Source: Argyresthia goedartella
Taxonomy: Eukaryota; Arthropoda; Insecta; Lepidoptera; Argyresthiidae
Direction: 5' to 3'
Length of the DNA stretch: 64,000 nucleotides
NCBI GenBank assembly: GCA_949825045.1
Contig: OX463807.1
Span: forward strand, 40,568,749-40,632,748
The translations under genes were made by a program, and so were the position numbers. Below the pieces are notes generated by a model, which had not been told where the DNA came from, ran no database searches, and was given only the letters and a program-made list of their open reading frames with translations. Shown here in pieces: positions 10,280 to 21,196 of this stretch (the first letter of the stretch is position 1; the number at the start of each line of letters is the position of its first letter).

Positions 10280-10536
10280 CAAGGTGACATTTAATTAGCC
10301 GACCATATTTTGGGGAATGATAATACCCATCATTATGAACAACTTTCTCCAAGAAATATAAAGTTTTGGCTTCCCATCAGGGTTATTTTTGGTAACTTGT
10401 AATCAGCTGATCGGGTCAATGTACTGAGACACGTTTTTTTTTTTCATTTACGACCATACGTTTCTTGGGGAAAGTTGTTCATACTGATGGGTATTATAAT
10501 TCCCTAAAATATGGTCAGCTAATTAAATGTCACCTG
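10280..10536. mobile_element. 257-bp MITE with long TIRs and TA target site
   Basis: The two ends, about 77 bp each (10280-10356 and 10462-10536), are near-perfect inverted repeats starting CAAGGTGACATTTAATTAGC and, on the other strand, CAGGTGACATTTAATTAGC. TA lies on both sides. A TA target with long TIRs and no coding capacity fits a Tc1/mariner-type non-autonomous element. A decayed partial copy is at 57784-57905. Confidence 0.85.
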
Positions 10537-11130
10537 TATATTCACTCCTAGGTAGGGCAGTAACAGCGCAGGCCATGAGCCCACTGCTTTGAAGTTTTTT
10601 TCTTTTGAACTACTGAATAATATTGCGATTTGATGCTGTCGTTTGTACGGACGAAACCCAGGACCATTTCATTTTAGGCTTGGGTGACATGGCTGAACAA
10701 TCTAAACGGGCACAATATTTTGAATGTAGTTGTTAAAATCTAATAAGTTGTAAGACACGATGGACTTGGTATTTAAAATAATTATAAAAACTCACCTAAA
10801 ATACTGGTTTGAACGATGGCTTAACAACAAAAATGAAGTCACCAGCAACATATACGTCATAACAATAACCATCCAACACAGTAAAAAACCAAATTGTATC
10901 AAAACCATACTCGGTCGAAGTTGAATAAAAAAAACAAATCAATTTGTAAGCAAAAATCTTAAAGTTTCGGCCAATATCTCAGTTTGAAATAACATTTAGA
11001 AAATATTTCACTACACGTGCCGGCTTAAGGCTCCGGAAGGTTCCCAACTGTTCGCGTATTACTTGACAATTTCAAACCGACGACACAAAGTGCGAGCACA
11101 ACCGTACCAGTCCGGATTCATGGAATACTT
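10537..11130. other. No gene recognised
   Basis: AT-rich DNA between the MITE and the SINE. I see no open frame with a recognisable motif. Confidence 0.5.
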
Positions 11131-11387
11131 GACGACCCGAATGGCCTAGACGGCAGTGACCCTGCCTACGAAGCCAAGGGTCCCGGGTTCGAGTCCCGGT
11201 GGGGGCAAATATTTGTTTGACGAGAACGGATGTTTGTACCCTAGTCAAGGTTGTTTATCTATCTAAGTATAATATTTATCTATATAAGTATGTGTATCGT
11301 TGTCTAGTACCCAAGATACAGGGAATCCTAGTTTGGTGCTAGATCAATGTGTGTCAATAGTGTCCAAGGTATTATTATATTATTATT
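11131..11387 (+). mobile_element. tRNA-headed SINE, family 1 copy 1
   Basis: The 5' part resembles a tRNA, with an A-box-like TGGCCTAGACGG and a B box GGTTCGAGTCC as used by RNA polymerase III. The body continues through TTTATCTATCTAAGTATAAT and GGGAATCCTAGTTTGG and ends in an (ATT)n tail. Two more copies with the same body are at 45829-46086 and 60738-61001. The head is a SINE promoter, not a functional tRNA gene; no CCA-ready cloverleaf end follows. Confidence 0.88.
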
Positions 11388-12254
11388 GATGGAAAATCAG
11401 GGAAAACTTGTTCCTTCTGTAGGTGGGCGGGGCGGGCGGGGTGGGCGGGCCCGAAACGTCACATTACAAAACAACAAGATGCTACAGGTGAGCAAACTCT
11501 GTGAAAGCGGCTAAGAAAACCTTTAAGAATTAATAACACATAATTAATGTTTTAGTAAATTCATACAATTTAACATTAATTCATAGCGTTAAGCAATTTA
11601 GCGTACGGGGTGGCAAGGCCTAGTTATGCTCCCGTGTAGCCAGTTATTCAATTTACGTGACAGAGGGGAAATGAATCAAATTGTTCGCATTTTGGCTAAT
11701 CATGAGCGCAGATGTGATTTTGTCACCCCCGTGGAAAACACTCTTAAAGAAAAGCGTTCTTTGGCTGTAGGCTGATCCTTGTAGTAATTTTGCAAACCTG
11801 TCTGGGATCATTACTGGGAACTAGCGGCCCGACCCATCTCCGCACGGGATTATCGACATCTCTAAATAAATAAACATAAAAAACTTGCTCTCGTGCAAAC
11901 CGAATCAAAATTCCTAGTTAGAAGTTTCTAGCACTTTGTTTCATCATTAAAATTATGTTGTCAATACAGTACTTTGATGAGGATGTAATGTAAACCAAAA
12001 TAAATGGTGTGCATCAGATGATCTTTCAGATTGAAATGCTCCGGTAGGCGAAGTTAACAAGACTCAATGAACTTCCCGGTTTCTTCTCGCTCCATATTTT
12101 GCAATTTACTTCATTCACTTTCTTCATCAGTATTCAGGTACTATAGCAGTCTATTGTACAAGTGTATGTTAAGTGTATGCTTGTAGATATAAGATGATAA
12201 AGTGTGCGTGTTGCTATAAGCGCTAAATATGGGACATTCTGAACCCAGATCATA
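11388..12254. other. No gene recognised; short GC-rich repeat
   Basis: GGGCGGGGCGGGCGGGG-type sequence occurs at about 11426-11450, a possible G-quadruplex-forming run. The rest is AT-rich with no supported feature. Confidence 0.5.
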
Positions 12255-12460
12255 TTTTTAGGTTTCCATAGCCGAATTTTGTCAAACTGGACCCTATTAC
12301 CAAGACTCTGCTGTCCGTCTGTCCGTCTGTCCGTCTGTCCATCAACCGAAATAAGTAGAGAGCTGAATTTTTCACAGAGGGTGTATTTAGAGAGCTGAAT
12401 TTTTCACAGAGGATGTATTTCTACTACCGCTATAACAATAAATAATGAAACATTCGGGGT
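12255..12460 (+). mobile_element. (GTCY)n-bearing dispersed repeat, copy 1
   Basis: The order is: GGTTTCCATAGCCG, GGACCCTATTACCAAGACTC, a (GTCC/GTCT)n run, CATCAACCGAAATAAGTAGA, then TTTTCACAGAGG and CCGCTATAACAATAAATAATG. The same order is seen at 16827-17040. Repeats with a (GTCY)n tract between two conserved cores are described in Lepidoptera (Metulj-type); I infer membership from architecture only. In this copy a 33-bp piece around GAGCTGAATTTTTCACAGAG is tandemly duplicated (12354-12420). Confidence 0.7.
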
Positions 12461-14635
12461 TTTTATGAAATAAAAGTAGTACCCATGCAAGACATTATTT
12501 GTATGGCCATTTTCTTAGCCATTTTATTTGTTTATCTGTGAACTGAACTAGACTCTTCCGATCTTATTGGAAAAGATCTTAAATCGCGGGTTTTGAGTTT
12601 TAAGCTTAGTTATTTGTCATCATACCACCAATAATGCTCATTCGTATTATAATAAATAATATTTGATTTTATTTCTGTAAATAAGTTACTCAATTTCTAT
12701 GCACTTCCGGTTTCAATGAGCAAATAGTTTCGTTCTATTCTATTCGCGAGTACATAGTTCAATACTTACATAGTACAAACACAAATCTCCAAAAGTGTAG
12801 TCCTACCTAGTATTACTATTTTATTAATTAAAAAGGTAAACTCCTACAAAAGACTGTCGTTTTAAGTTTTCCGTGTACATTGGTACGTGTCCTATGTGGC
12901 TGGCGTGTCTGACAAAAATGGCGCAAGTTATTTGTTTGAAATATCGAATAACCTATAGCCCAAGAAATTTAGACTTTAGTTTCGGAAATGTGAGATAATA
13001 AGCTGGAAACTTGCGTAAAACCTTTATTTTGGCAATAAACTTGGAAAGAACCACGGAAGTTAACGGCATTAAGTGAAACTTTTTGACACCGAATTTTATG
13101 AACCGCATGTAACATGCTGTTATTTTTATTTTCTTTAAAATGTTGTTATTGTAATTAGAACCTTACAAGTAATTGATACTGTTTGTTTATCTACTTTGGT
13201 TTTTATTATATAACTATTTTAAATATTGTATAATAAGATCTTCACGACAATTTGTTTTTCATCTTCAAACTCCATTCTGCACTTGATCTACGTACCTAGA
13301 GGACGTTCTTTATCGCACCTATTTTTTTATGTTCAAGCAGTTTGTGTGTATACGTCGCGCCACACGTTATGAGCGGTGGCCTTGAAGGCGCAGAAGGCAC
13401 CTTTCAATACCTGTACATATGCGCAGTAATGCCCTCCATCGTCGCCCAGCGCTCTTAATTCGTGGTCCGAGGTATAACGAGTAACGAGTGCCATCTTACG
13501 TGATTACCCCGGATTTTGGGGTTCCGGCTAACCATCTCTGTCTACCTGTCTGCTGCTGATTCATCCGGCTACCCGGCTACCGGCCCAGTCTTACTGCCGG
13601 CCAGGACTATCCACTCTACCCTACCACTACTGCACCATGACCCGTTGAATCCTCCCCATCATCCTGAATCCTTCCTCTGTAGATGAGCCAGGGGAGTCGC
13701 ACTCCAGACGCGCGAAGTCATTCTATGAGATCGCAACCCACGCCTAGCCGCCCTCAATAAATTCTATACATAATGTTAATTTCTCTATTTTATGTGTTAG
13801 GCTATACTAAAACCTGAACCTATACTAAAGGGTCTGATGGATTGCAGTGATCTTCTTGGAGCGGTACAGTTTTCCGTCCCATATAACATACCACGAAACC
13901 CAATCACCAAAACGTTTGCCTTACCGCGATGAAGGACCAACTTGGGCCAACACTCGCCACTATTACGAATGTTTCATTCATATAATATGCTGTGCGCTAT
14001 TCAAAACGATACAGATATTTTTCACGACACTCTTAGGAAATTCAAATAAAAAATTCATAGCATTTAATATTTGACTAATTAACGCCCAATTAAATTAATT
14101 TAATCCTTAGTTAGTAACTTATACTTATTATTAGCAATTTATTAAATACATAAATTATAAATAATAAAACTATAGTTGTTATGTTAATGTTGTTGCGTGA
14201 TTAAACTGTAAATGATGTGCATGTCTATAAAAGGAATATGTATCAGTATTTGTCATTGTTTAGATCGTTATAAGTGTAAAAATATGTATTCTGTTGATGT
14301 ACCTACTAATAAATAAATAAATAAATAAACCTGTTAGCTCAGGACATGATTCTGCCCGCCCTCAACCCTTCCTCCGATCCCTTCCCCCCTTTCCCCCCAA
14401 AACGTCTCCCGATATGCGTTTTTTTTTTTCTTTTTTTTTCCCGATAATATTAGAGATAAAGGAAAATTTTCAAAGACCAAGAATACACTACATAAAATAG
14501 ACAGTATAACAGTTGAATATCAATTATTAGGCAGGCTTAATAAATTAACAGCCTTACTTATAAAAATTCACTCTTTAACATAATATAAATAACTTATCAA
14601 TGTATTAACCCTAATGCCGCGATTATAATTTTATT
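12461..14635. other. No gene recognised; GC-rich patch and simple repeats
   Basis: Mostly AT-rich. A GC-richer patch at about 13350-13760 has no coding motif I can identify on either strand. (AATA)n occurs at 14308-14330, followed by a C/T-rich tract to about 14400 and poly(T) at 14419-14440. The open frame at 13847-14074 shows no recognisable domain. Confidence 0.5.
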
Positions 14636-14795
14636 ACCTATAAACACAAGTTTAAGTAATGCATAAGGTAATTTTGTTGCCTATAAACACAAGTTTAAGT
14701 AATGCATAAGGTAATTTTGTTGCCTATAAACACAAGTTTAAGTAATGCTTAAGGTATTTTTGTCACCAATAAACACAAGTTTAAGTAATATTTAA
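14636..14795. repeat. 43-bp tandem repeat, about 3.7 copies
   Basis: The unit starts CCTATAAACACAAGTTTAAG and continues TAATGCATAAGGTAATTTTG. The second and third copies are nearly identical and the last is diverged. Confidence 0.9.
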
Positions 14796-15085
14796 CTAAG
14801 CTGTGAAGTAAGCGAGATTTAATGTTGCTACACAATGAAAGTAGAAGTAAAAGACAAAAAAGTGACCACAAATAGACTAAAATAACATTTACCGTGAAAA
14901 CACGTTAATTCAAAACAAAATTAGCCTCAAAGGACTAGTTTCCTGGGCCGTACACCCAATAAAAATATAATCAAAACTGCTAGAAACTAACGTCACGGGC
15001 ATGGACAATGGTCACGGGTTATTTTTTGTTGTGGTTTGCCTCAGATAAAATAATCTCTTTTAGCATTGTGGTTGCGTTCTTTACT

Positions 15086-15371
15086 TGGTTGTTGTGAGTG
15101 AAAAATATGTATTCACCTCGTGTCGGCACCAGTACTTAATAACTGCCATACCTTGTATTTGAACAGGCAATCCTTTTCCTCTCGTATCAGATTTTAATTC
15201 ATCCTTCACCAGGTCCACAATTTTTAACATATTTTCTTTCAAAATCCTGCATGTTGATTTAAAATCCTCATCACATAGTGGAGTAAATGGATTGAATCGC
15301 TCTGCATATATTTTAACACGTCTACGACGTTGGCTGAAATCTTGCAGTTCCTGTAAATCATTTCGAAACTG
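15086..15371 (-). pseudogene. PIF/Harbinger (HARBI1-like) transposase N-terminal fragment
   Basis: A minus-strand frame of about 95 codons is open from 15371 to a TAA at about 15086. It lacks an early in-frame ATG and so is easily missed. It reads RFNPFTPLCDEDFKSTCRI, then LKIVDLVKDELKSDTRGKG and LPVQIQGMAVIKYW. This resembles the N-terminal helical region of HARBI1-like nucleases (F-R-L-S-K, V--LV--L, LP---QLL--L-F-A pattern). The DDE catalytic part is absent. The upstream edge is a poly(A)-like tract on this strand. It may be a transposon relic or one exon of a domesticated HARBI1-like gene; GAG/GTGAAT near 15115 could be a splice donor. Confidence 0.5.
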
Positions 15372-15374
15372 TCG

Positions 15375-16276
15375 GTATTTTTATTTTTATTTTTTTTTTA
15401 ACAATAATTTATTTATCATTACGAGGTATTAAACTAGAAAATGTTTGAACTTAATCAATACATGTAAAGCATTATTTGAACTCTAGTAAAAACTGAAAAC
15501 ATCCGAACCTGAGCTAGGTGGTTAGCCTGTATTTCAGGATTCAGCGCTTCAGCTTATAATTACAGTATAAGTGCTATACATCACGAAAAATGAGGACCTG
15601 TTATTCATTAGGCCAAGTATAGCTAAATCAAGTAAAATAAACTACAAAAGGAGGGTAAAATTTACATAGGCCTTGGTGAGACCTATCTTTGAATATCGTG
15701 AGTGTGAATGAGTGTGTGTGAGAGGGTGTGTGGTGGGGAGTTTACGGGCACTTGGTATGCTTTTTGGTACCATACTCTTTAATATATAAGGAGTGCAAAA
15801 CAAAGTAATAGAGATCCAATTACAAAAAGTACACATATTATTATTGTCAGGAATAAATATAAGAGGTCATATTGATGTTTAACACCTAATCGATAGTCAT
15901 TAGTATTTCTTCTGCTTGGTCATAATTCAGTATTTGAAGAGTATTAAAAATAGTTTTCTTGAAATGATTGATGATGTCGAACCTCCTACCATAAAGAGCA
16001 AATGTCTATTTTTCTATTGATTTTATTATATAGCAAAGGTCCAAGGAAAGGGAGCAATCTGAGCAAAGAAGGTGCGGAAAGTTTTAGGTTGTGGACATAC
16101 CCTATCATTAGGGCGCTTGGTCAATAAGTTGGGATCAAACGTCATAAGCGAGTGCTGTTTCAAAATGCTTAAGTAAACAAAGAATTTTATTTACATTACA
16201 AAGAAACAAAGAGTTGCCTAACTGTAAGAACATTACATATCCTGAAAAGAAGTTCAGTAGGGTAAAAGAATGGACG
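15375..16276. other. No gene recognised
   Basis: A poly(T)-rich stretch (15378-15402) is followed by ordinary AT-rich sequence. A TG-rich patch (AGTGTGTGTGAGAGGGTGTG) lies near 15710. Confidence 0.5.
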
Positions 16277-16447
16277 GATTTAGGGTAGGGTAGGGTAGGG
16301 CAGGGGTAGGGTAGGGGTAGGGTAGGGTAGGGGAAGGGTAGGGTAGTGGTTGGGTAGGGGTAGGGTAGGGTAGGGGTTGGGTAAGGGTTGGTTAGGGGTA
16401 GGGGTAGGTTAGGGTAGGGATAGGTAAGGGTAAAGTAGGGGTAGAGC
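16277..16447 (+). repeat. (TAGGG)n minisatellite
   Basis: About 170 bp of TAGGG/TAGGGG units with variants GGTTGGG and GGGAAGGG. This is not the insect telomere repeat TTAGG in register; units are irregular and G-run lengths vary. It runs directly into a Helitron-like terminus. Confidence 0.9.
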
Positions 16448-16479
16448 TACCCGCAGCGAAGCGAGAGCGGGTCAGCTAG
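16448..16479 (+). mobile_element. Helitron-like 3' terminus
   Basis: The hairpin ACCCGC (16449-16454) with GCGGGT (16467-16472) is followed by CAG and then CTAG, with T as the next base. A stem shortly before a terminal CTRR and insertion before T is the Helitron 3' signature. The AGCGAAGCGAG loop is typical of many lepidopteran copies. I could not locate the 5' TC end, so only the terminus is annotated. Confidence 0.65.
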
Positions 16480-16826
16480 TTAGAAATAAAAGAAAACTGT
16501 CAATGACAAAAATAAATCACATTAAATGCTATGCAATATTTGCATATAAATGATTAGGCAGGCTTAATAACTTAGTTGATAAAGTTTGCCCAAACTGCAT
16601 AATTTTTATATTTTTTTAAATGTTTGCATTCACTGTTAATTAATCTAATCGAAGCTATGATAAAATAGCCACAAAGCGAACTAATCTTCATACATTTACC
16701 TACAAAACAAAACCTAATATACCGTCGTACGAGTACTTATTCGTTCACGACTTTCAGGTCAGACGCCGCGCCCCATGCCGCCCACGAATCTCAAGTATGC
16801 TCGATACCTACATAAAATAACGATTT

Positions 16827-17040
16827 TTTAGGGTCCGTATCCGAAAGGTGATATACGGGACCCTATTACTAATCCTCCGCTGTCCGTCCGCCCGCCCGTC
16901 CGTCTGTCTGTCTGTCTGTCTGTCCGTCAGCGGGGTGTACCTCATCAACCGCAATAGGTAGAAAGTTGAAATTTTCACAGACTGTGTATTTCTGTTACCG
17001 CTATAGCAACAAATAATGAATTTTGAAAATTAAAAGGAGT
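16827..17040 (+). mobile_element. (GTCY)n-bearing dispersed repeat, copy 2
   Basis: TTAGGGTCCGTATCCGAAAG and GGACCCTATTACTAATCCTC are followed by a (GTCC/GCCC/GTCT)n tract, then CCTCATCAACCGCAATAGGT, TTTTCACAGACTGTGTATTT and CCGCTATAGCAACAAATAAT. It matches copy 1 at 12255 block by block. The function, if any, is unknown; these are non-coding repeats. Confidence 0.75.
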
Positions 17041-17110
17041 CCCAAAGAGCCTTGTTTTTTCATTTTTCATGAACATTTTTATAAACATTTCGTCATAATA
17101 TCATCTCATC

Positions 17111-17322
17111 CAAATGACGTTTATTGCTACTTGGCTTTAAATTTTATAAAAGAAAACCGGAAACAAACACGTTAGTTAATTTTTTAAATTTAACTAACGT
17201 GTTGTTTTAAACGTGACAAATGACGTTTACTGCTACTTGGCTTTAAATTTTATAAAAAATAACTGGAAACAAACACGTTAGTATTTTTTTTAAATTTAAC
17301 TAACGTGTTGTTTTAAACGTGA
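17111..17322. repeat. Two tandem 106-bp units, each with an internal hairpin
   Basis: Unit 1 (17111-17216) and unit 2 (17217-17322) both start CAAATGACGTTTA and end ACGTGAC. Inside each, AACACGTTAGT and TTAACTAACGTGTT form an inverted repeat around an AT core. The two units differ by a handful of bases. Confidence 0.88.
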
Positions 17323-18904
17323 CGTTTAAAATTTTAAATTACATCTCTATTAAATTGTCTATGTTAGAGTAATAATCGAAACCAAATCGAAATGTTTCAT
17401 TCTCGGATGATTTGAGATGACAGGCTGTAGTGAGTTTTCTCTCTGCATATGAGTAACTTCATTTATTTCAGCTTATCAGCATATATTCAGCGTGCAAGTA
17501 ATAACTTATTGCGTTTTTTTTTCATAAAAAACAATATGACTTTGGGGTTCCGCGTTGGGTAAAGCGAGCCGATCATTTGTGTTGTGCCTCCTGCATGAAT
17601 TTGGTATATCATACCTGTTTTCACTGGTAAGTACTACTTAATAATTTTTACTAAGCGTTTTTTTAGCTAATCACCGCCAAACGTCTGTGGATGATGGCAG
17701 GAATCAGCGCTCAAATAAAGTAGAGTCCTATCTACGAGGTTGCAAACAATGTTAGTGAACTGAAAAAAGTTTCCCGGCACTGCACGCTTTGACTCGGAAT
17801 AAGTAAACCAGAGGCTCTGAAGTTCTATGCGGTCCATGAGAGCTCCTTTCTCCTTTAGGAGTATCCCTATTGACCGAAGGAACGCTCGCAGACGGAAAGA
17901 GGTTCATGGTTAGACTGAATAAAATAAAAATTCCTGTAAACACAACAGATGAAGCAAGGCATGTCCTCTATTCCAGAGTTACGATACCTGAAGCTCTGCC
18001 ACCAACTCCAGCTCGACTACATATACGCAGAGCACATTAACAAACTTTCATCTGGCGACAAGGCGACATCGAGCAGCACATTCAAGGCCACAGCTCATAA
18101 CGTGTTGTGTGACGTATAACCACGGAGATGTTTTCCATTCCGTAGGTATACCCAATAAGCTTAAGCACGAATACATACAACGTCATCACGCCTATGTTAG
18201 AAAGAGAGGGTCTAATTCACAGGTACATTCTAACACAGCCGTGATGACGTATCGTGATTAGTTCGTGAGCTGTATGCTAATACAAAGTTTTTTTTTCGGA
18301 AAATTGTATTTTTATGACATATAAGTACTATTCCTTAGAAAATACATCTATCATTCTACTCCTTATAAAAATAAAAATAAAAGGAAGTGAAGAGCTTTTG
18401 AAGCCGGCCTTGGAGGCTAGCAAAAATAACGATACAAGTGGCAATTAGCCATGTCAAGAATTTTCAAGAGCACCAAACTGAGGAACCCATTTCGAAATAA
18501 TTGTGTTTTTTATCAAACAACATTATTCCCATATAAAAATGGAAAAGGCTTACTGGAAACAAAATCTCCTTCATTTGTCCTCTGCAGCTCATTTTTGAGT
18601 TCGTGTTTTTTTTTGAGTTCGTTTCGTTTGTGAACCAACGAAACTCTTATATAGAATTCCCTTCGCCGTTAAGTTGTATGTCCTGTAACACTGTCAAATG
18701 TCAATAGTTTTCCCATCAAGCCAATTACCCAGTTCTCAGTCGAAACCAAACAAATATTTATATTAGATATTAGGCATATTTTTAGCTCTATAAAGTAGTG
18801 AGATCTCAGATTATAATAAAGTCTTAGTGAAATCCTAATATTAAAACAAGGCAAGCATACTTCGTGTAATAAATACAAAGATATTTTTTATATATAGAAG
18901 GTTA
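17323..18904. other. No gene recognised
   Basis: AT-rich DNA. Short open frames (for example 17752-17943 minus and 18451-18633 plus) carry no motif I can identify. Confidence 0.5.
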
Positions 18905-19239
18905 GAAGATTAAGTTCTGCGGCTTACGCTGTTAGGAACATCAGACAAAACACGCATTTGGCTACATCTAGGCTAGGCTATTTTAGTTATTTTCATAGTG
19001 TCATATCCTATGCTATGGTATATTATTGTCGGAGAAAGCAGCGGAAAATTAAAAAAATATTGTATCACGTAAAAGAGCTATTCGAGCAATTTATAATTAA
19101 TCCGCACAGACTCCTTAAGTTAACTTTTTAAAGAAATTGACATAGTAATTAAACTAGTCAATTTATTTTATAAAATATAATGTATTTACGCAAAAACCTT
19201 ACATCATTTTCCAAATTTAACGATGGCTGTAATGTTAAC

Positions 19240-19909
19240 CTATTTTGTATTTTGCAGGAAATGCTACTTTTACATGACGTGTGTTCCGGAGCTATCGACT
19301 GTCCCATACTCGTATAAAATATGCCACTTCTCAGTGCACCGGCCCGTAGAACCAGAAATACCAAGCTGCTATACGTACCTTTAAGGCGAACTAATTATGC
19401 TGTCAACACACCGACATGTAGCATTCCAAATAGATATAATAAGGTCTTCTCGGATATTGATATTTTTCATAGGACCAAAAATGCGTTCAAATTTAGGTTA
19501 TCCAAAGCAATGACGGGACAATTACAATGATGTGATGTAACAAAAATATTTTTTTCTCTCTGGTGTAATCTAATCTACCCACGCTATAAATTATAAATCT
19601 TCGTTACATGTAAACCCTACGCAATCACTACTCCACACACACACGAACACACCACACAACTCACGCACAAATACAGTATGTTGGACTAAGATTCAATTTG
19701 TAAAATAGATTTACACGCCAAAATATATATATTATCTTTTTAATAAATAACTATAACTAAGTATTTTAAGTAGTGTCGCATTATTATAAGTGTGGTGTTA
19801 CAAAATAGACAGCCGTAATTGGCTTTATTTTTAATTTAATTTTAAACTGTGTAAATTATTTGTAAATGCTGTGGCTGTCAGATAAATAAACCTTATAAAC
19901 CTTAAACCT
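19240..19909 (+). mobile_element. LINE 3' end nested in LINE A2 (family E)
   Basis: This insert separates the halves of the A2 relic. It carries an RT C-terminal tail (19321-19530) and ends with AATAAACC-type repeats (TTATAAACCTTAAACCT). AACCT at both edges may be the target duplication. It is 5'-truncated; no RT catalytic block is present. Confidence 0.65.
19321..19530 (+). pseudogene. LINE ORF2 extreme C-terminus
   Basis: The frame reads VPLRRTNYAVNTPTCSIPNR and then YNKVFSDIDIFHRTKNAFKF. This matches the last part of ORF2 in many insect LINEs (pattern RTNYxxNSP...YN....DIF......FK). It is the tail of a 5'-truncated insertion, with no catalytic residues. Confidence 0.6.
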
Positions 19910-20119
19910 AAGAAATAAACACAAACTTTTTGGGCCTTAGACTCGCGAAAGTTAGCAATTCATGGGTCAGTGCATTCTTTACTACAACAAGATACCTCTC
20001 TGGAGATTAAGAAATTGCCATTTGAACAACTTAAAAACCATGTAAAAGCGACTTTGTCTAAAAAGACATATTACAATGTTCTGTATGTTAATCTGGCTCA
20101 ACAAATTTAATAAACAAAA

Positions 20120-21100
20120 AAACTTTCTAACTCAACTCGGAACTCTCTGTTTATATTTTTTTAATTATTTATTCCTGCTTATTATTTATATATAATTTAT
20201 AATGTAATATTTGTATTAGTTTATCAAGAACATTTTTTTAAATTGATCTAAAATTCAATCTGTGAGAGTTTCTTCGCCCTCCTTCTCCCACATGCTCCAA
20301 TATACAGAAGAGGCAAAAAATATATTTGCTAAGTATATATAAATATCTACAGCTGTTATAAAGAAAATTTGACTAACTTATCGACAAAAATAACATTTAC
20401 AAAATCCCTCAATTATATTTTATAGGCAGATTAATATATTTTTTCATGCACTAGATGCCAACTGCAAAAAATATATAACTTCGAAACGGAAGGATTTGTC
20501 GTTGTCTAATTAATTGGATAGTGAGGCTTAGGATAGGCGGTACTGCCAGTAACAAAAAATCGCTGGAAAAGTGTTATATGTAAACTAAAATTACGCTTTG
20601 TTTAAGAATAATAGTTATTTTTTCGAGAACTTTTTTAGTAATTGCAGTTTTTTTCACAAAATTAGGTCTCCAAAACAGAATTATTTTATTGCGGCATATT
20701 ATTATAAATCTTGTAGCTTTTAAATGACACTAAAATTATATTATTATTTTTAATTAGGTCATGAATTTCATCTATACGGTGGCGGCGGCAAAAATTGTGC
20801 CCGTTTAACCAGTTTTTGTGTGATATTTAGTTATTTAGCTTATAACAGCGACTTCGTCCGTCTGCGGCTCCAGCTACACGGCTTCATTAATTAGCAGAAG
20901 TAAATTCAGTACAACGGCGTCAAATGGCATGTATAATATAAAATTTATCACTATACTATACAGTATACGAGAAAACAGTGGCGGCTTTGGCCCTCAATAC
21001 TTACTGAGGCGCCGCGCCGCCCGATAGAAAAAATGGCCAAGTACGGGTCATACTTGCGGACTTAGGGCTCCGTACTATGGAAAGTTTAAGATATTAAAAA
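20120..21100. other. No gene recognised
   Basis: AT-rich DNA up to about 20820, then a GC-richer stretch (GGCGCCGCGCCGCCCG at about 21010) leading into the 5' region of LINE B. The 5' boundary of LINE B was not defined. Confidence 0.45.
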
Positions 21101-21196
21101 TAAGTCAGCGTCTTGATCTACGCAAATGCACACGTCTTGCCACTGTGTCGGACCGCGCGTTGATACCAAAGTTTCTCAAACTTTTTTGTTAGCATA

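Larger units (their letters stand above)
18905..20110 (+). mobile_element. LINE family A copy 2, relic split by another LINE
   Basis: 18905-19239 and 19910-20110 align collinearly with LINE A1: first the TTAAGTTCTGCGGCTTACGC region, then AAGAAATAAACACA and ACTCGCGAAAGTTAGCAATT. The frame is destroyed by many substitutions and indels. The break between the two parts falls at GTTAACCT, where a second LINE 3' end (19240-19909) is inserted. Confidence 0.75.

Noticed and set aside
16277..16447. Telomeric repeat tract
   Set aside because: Insect telomeres use TTAGG. Here the unit is TAGGG/TAGGGG with irregular G runs and a Helitron end follows.
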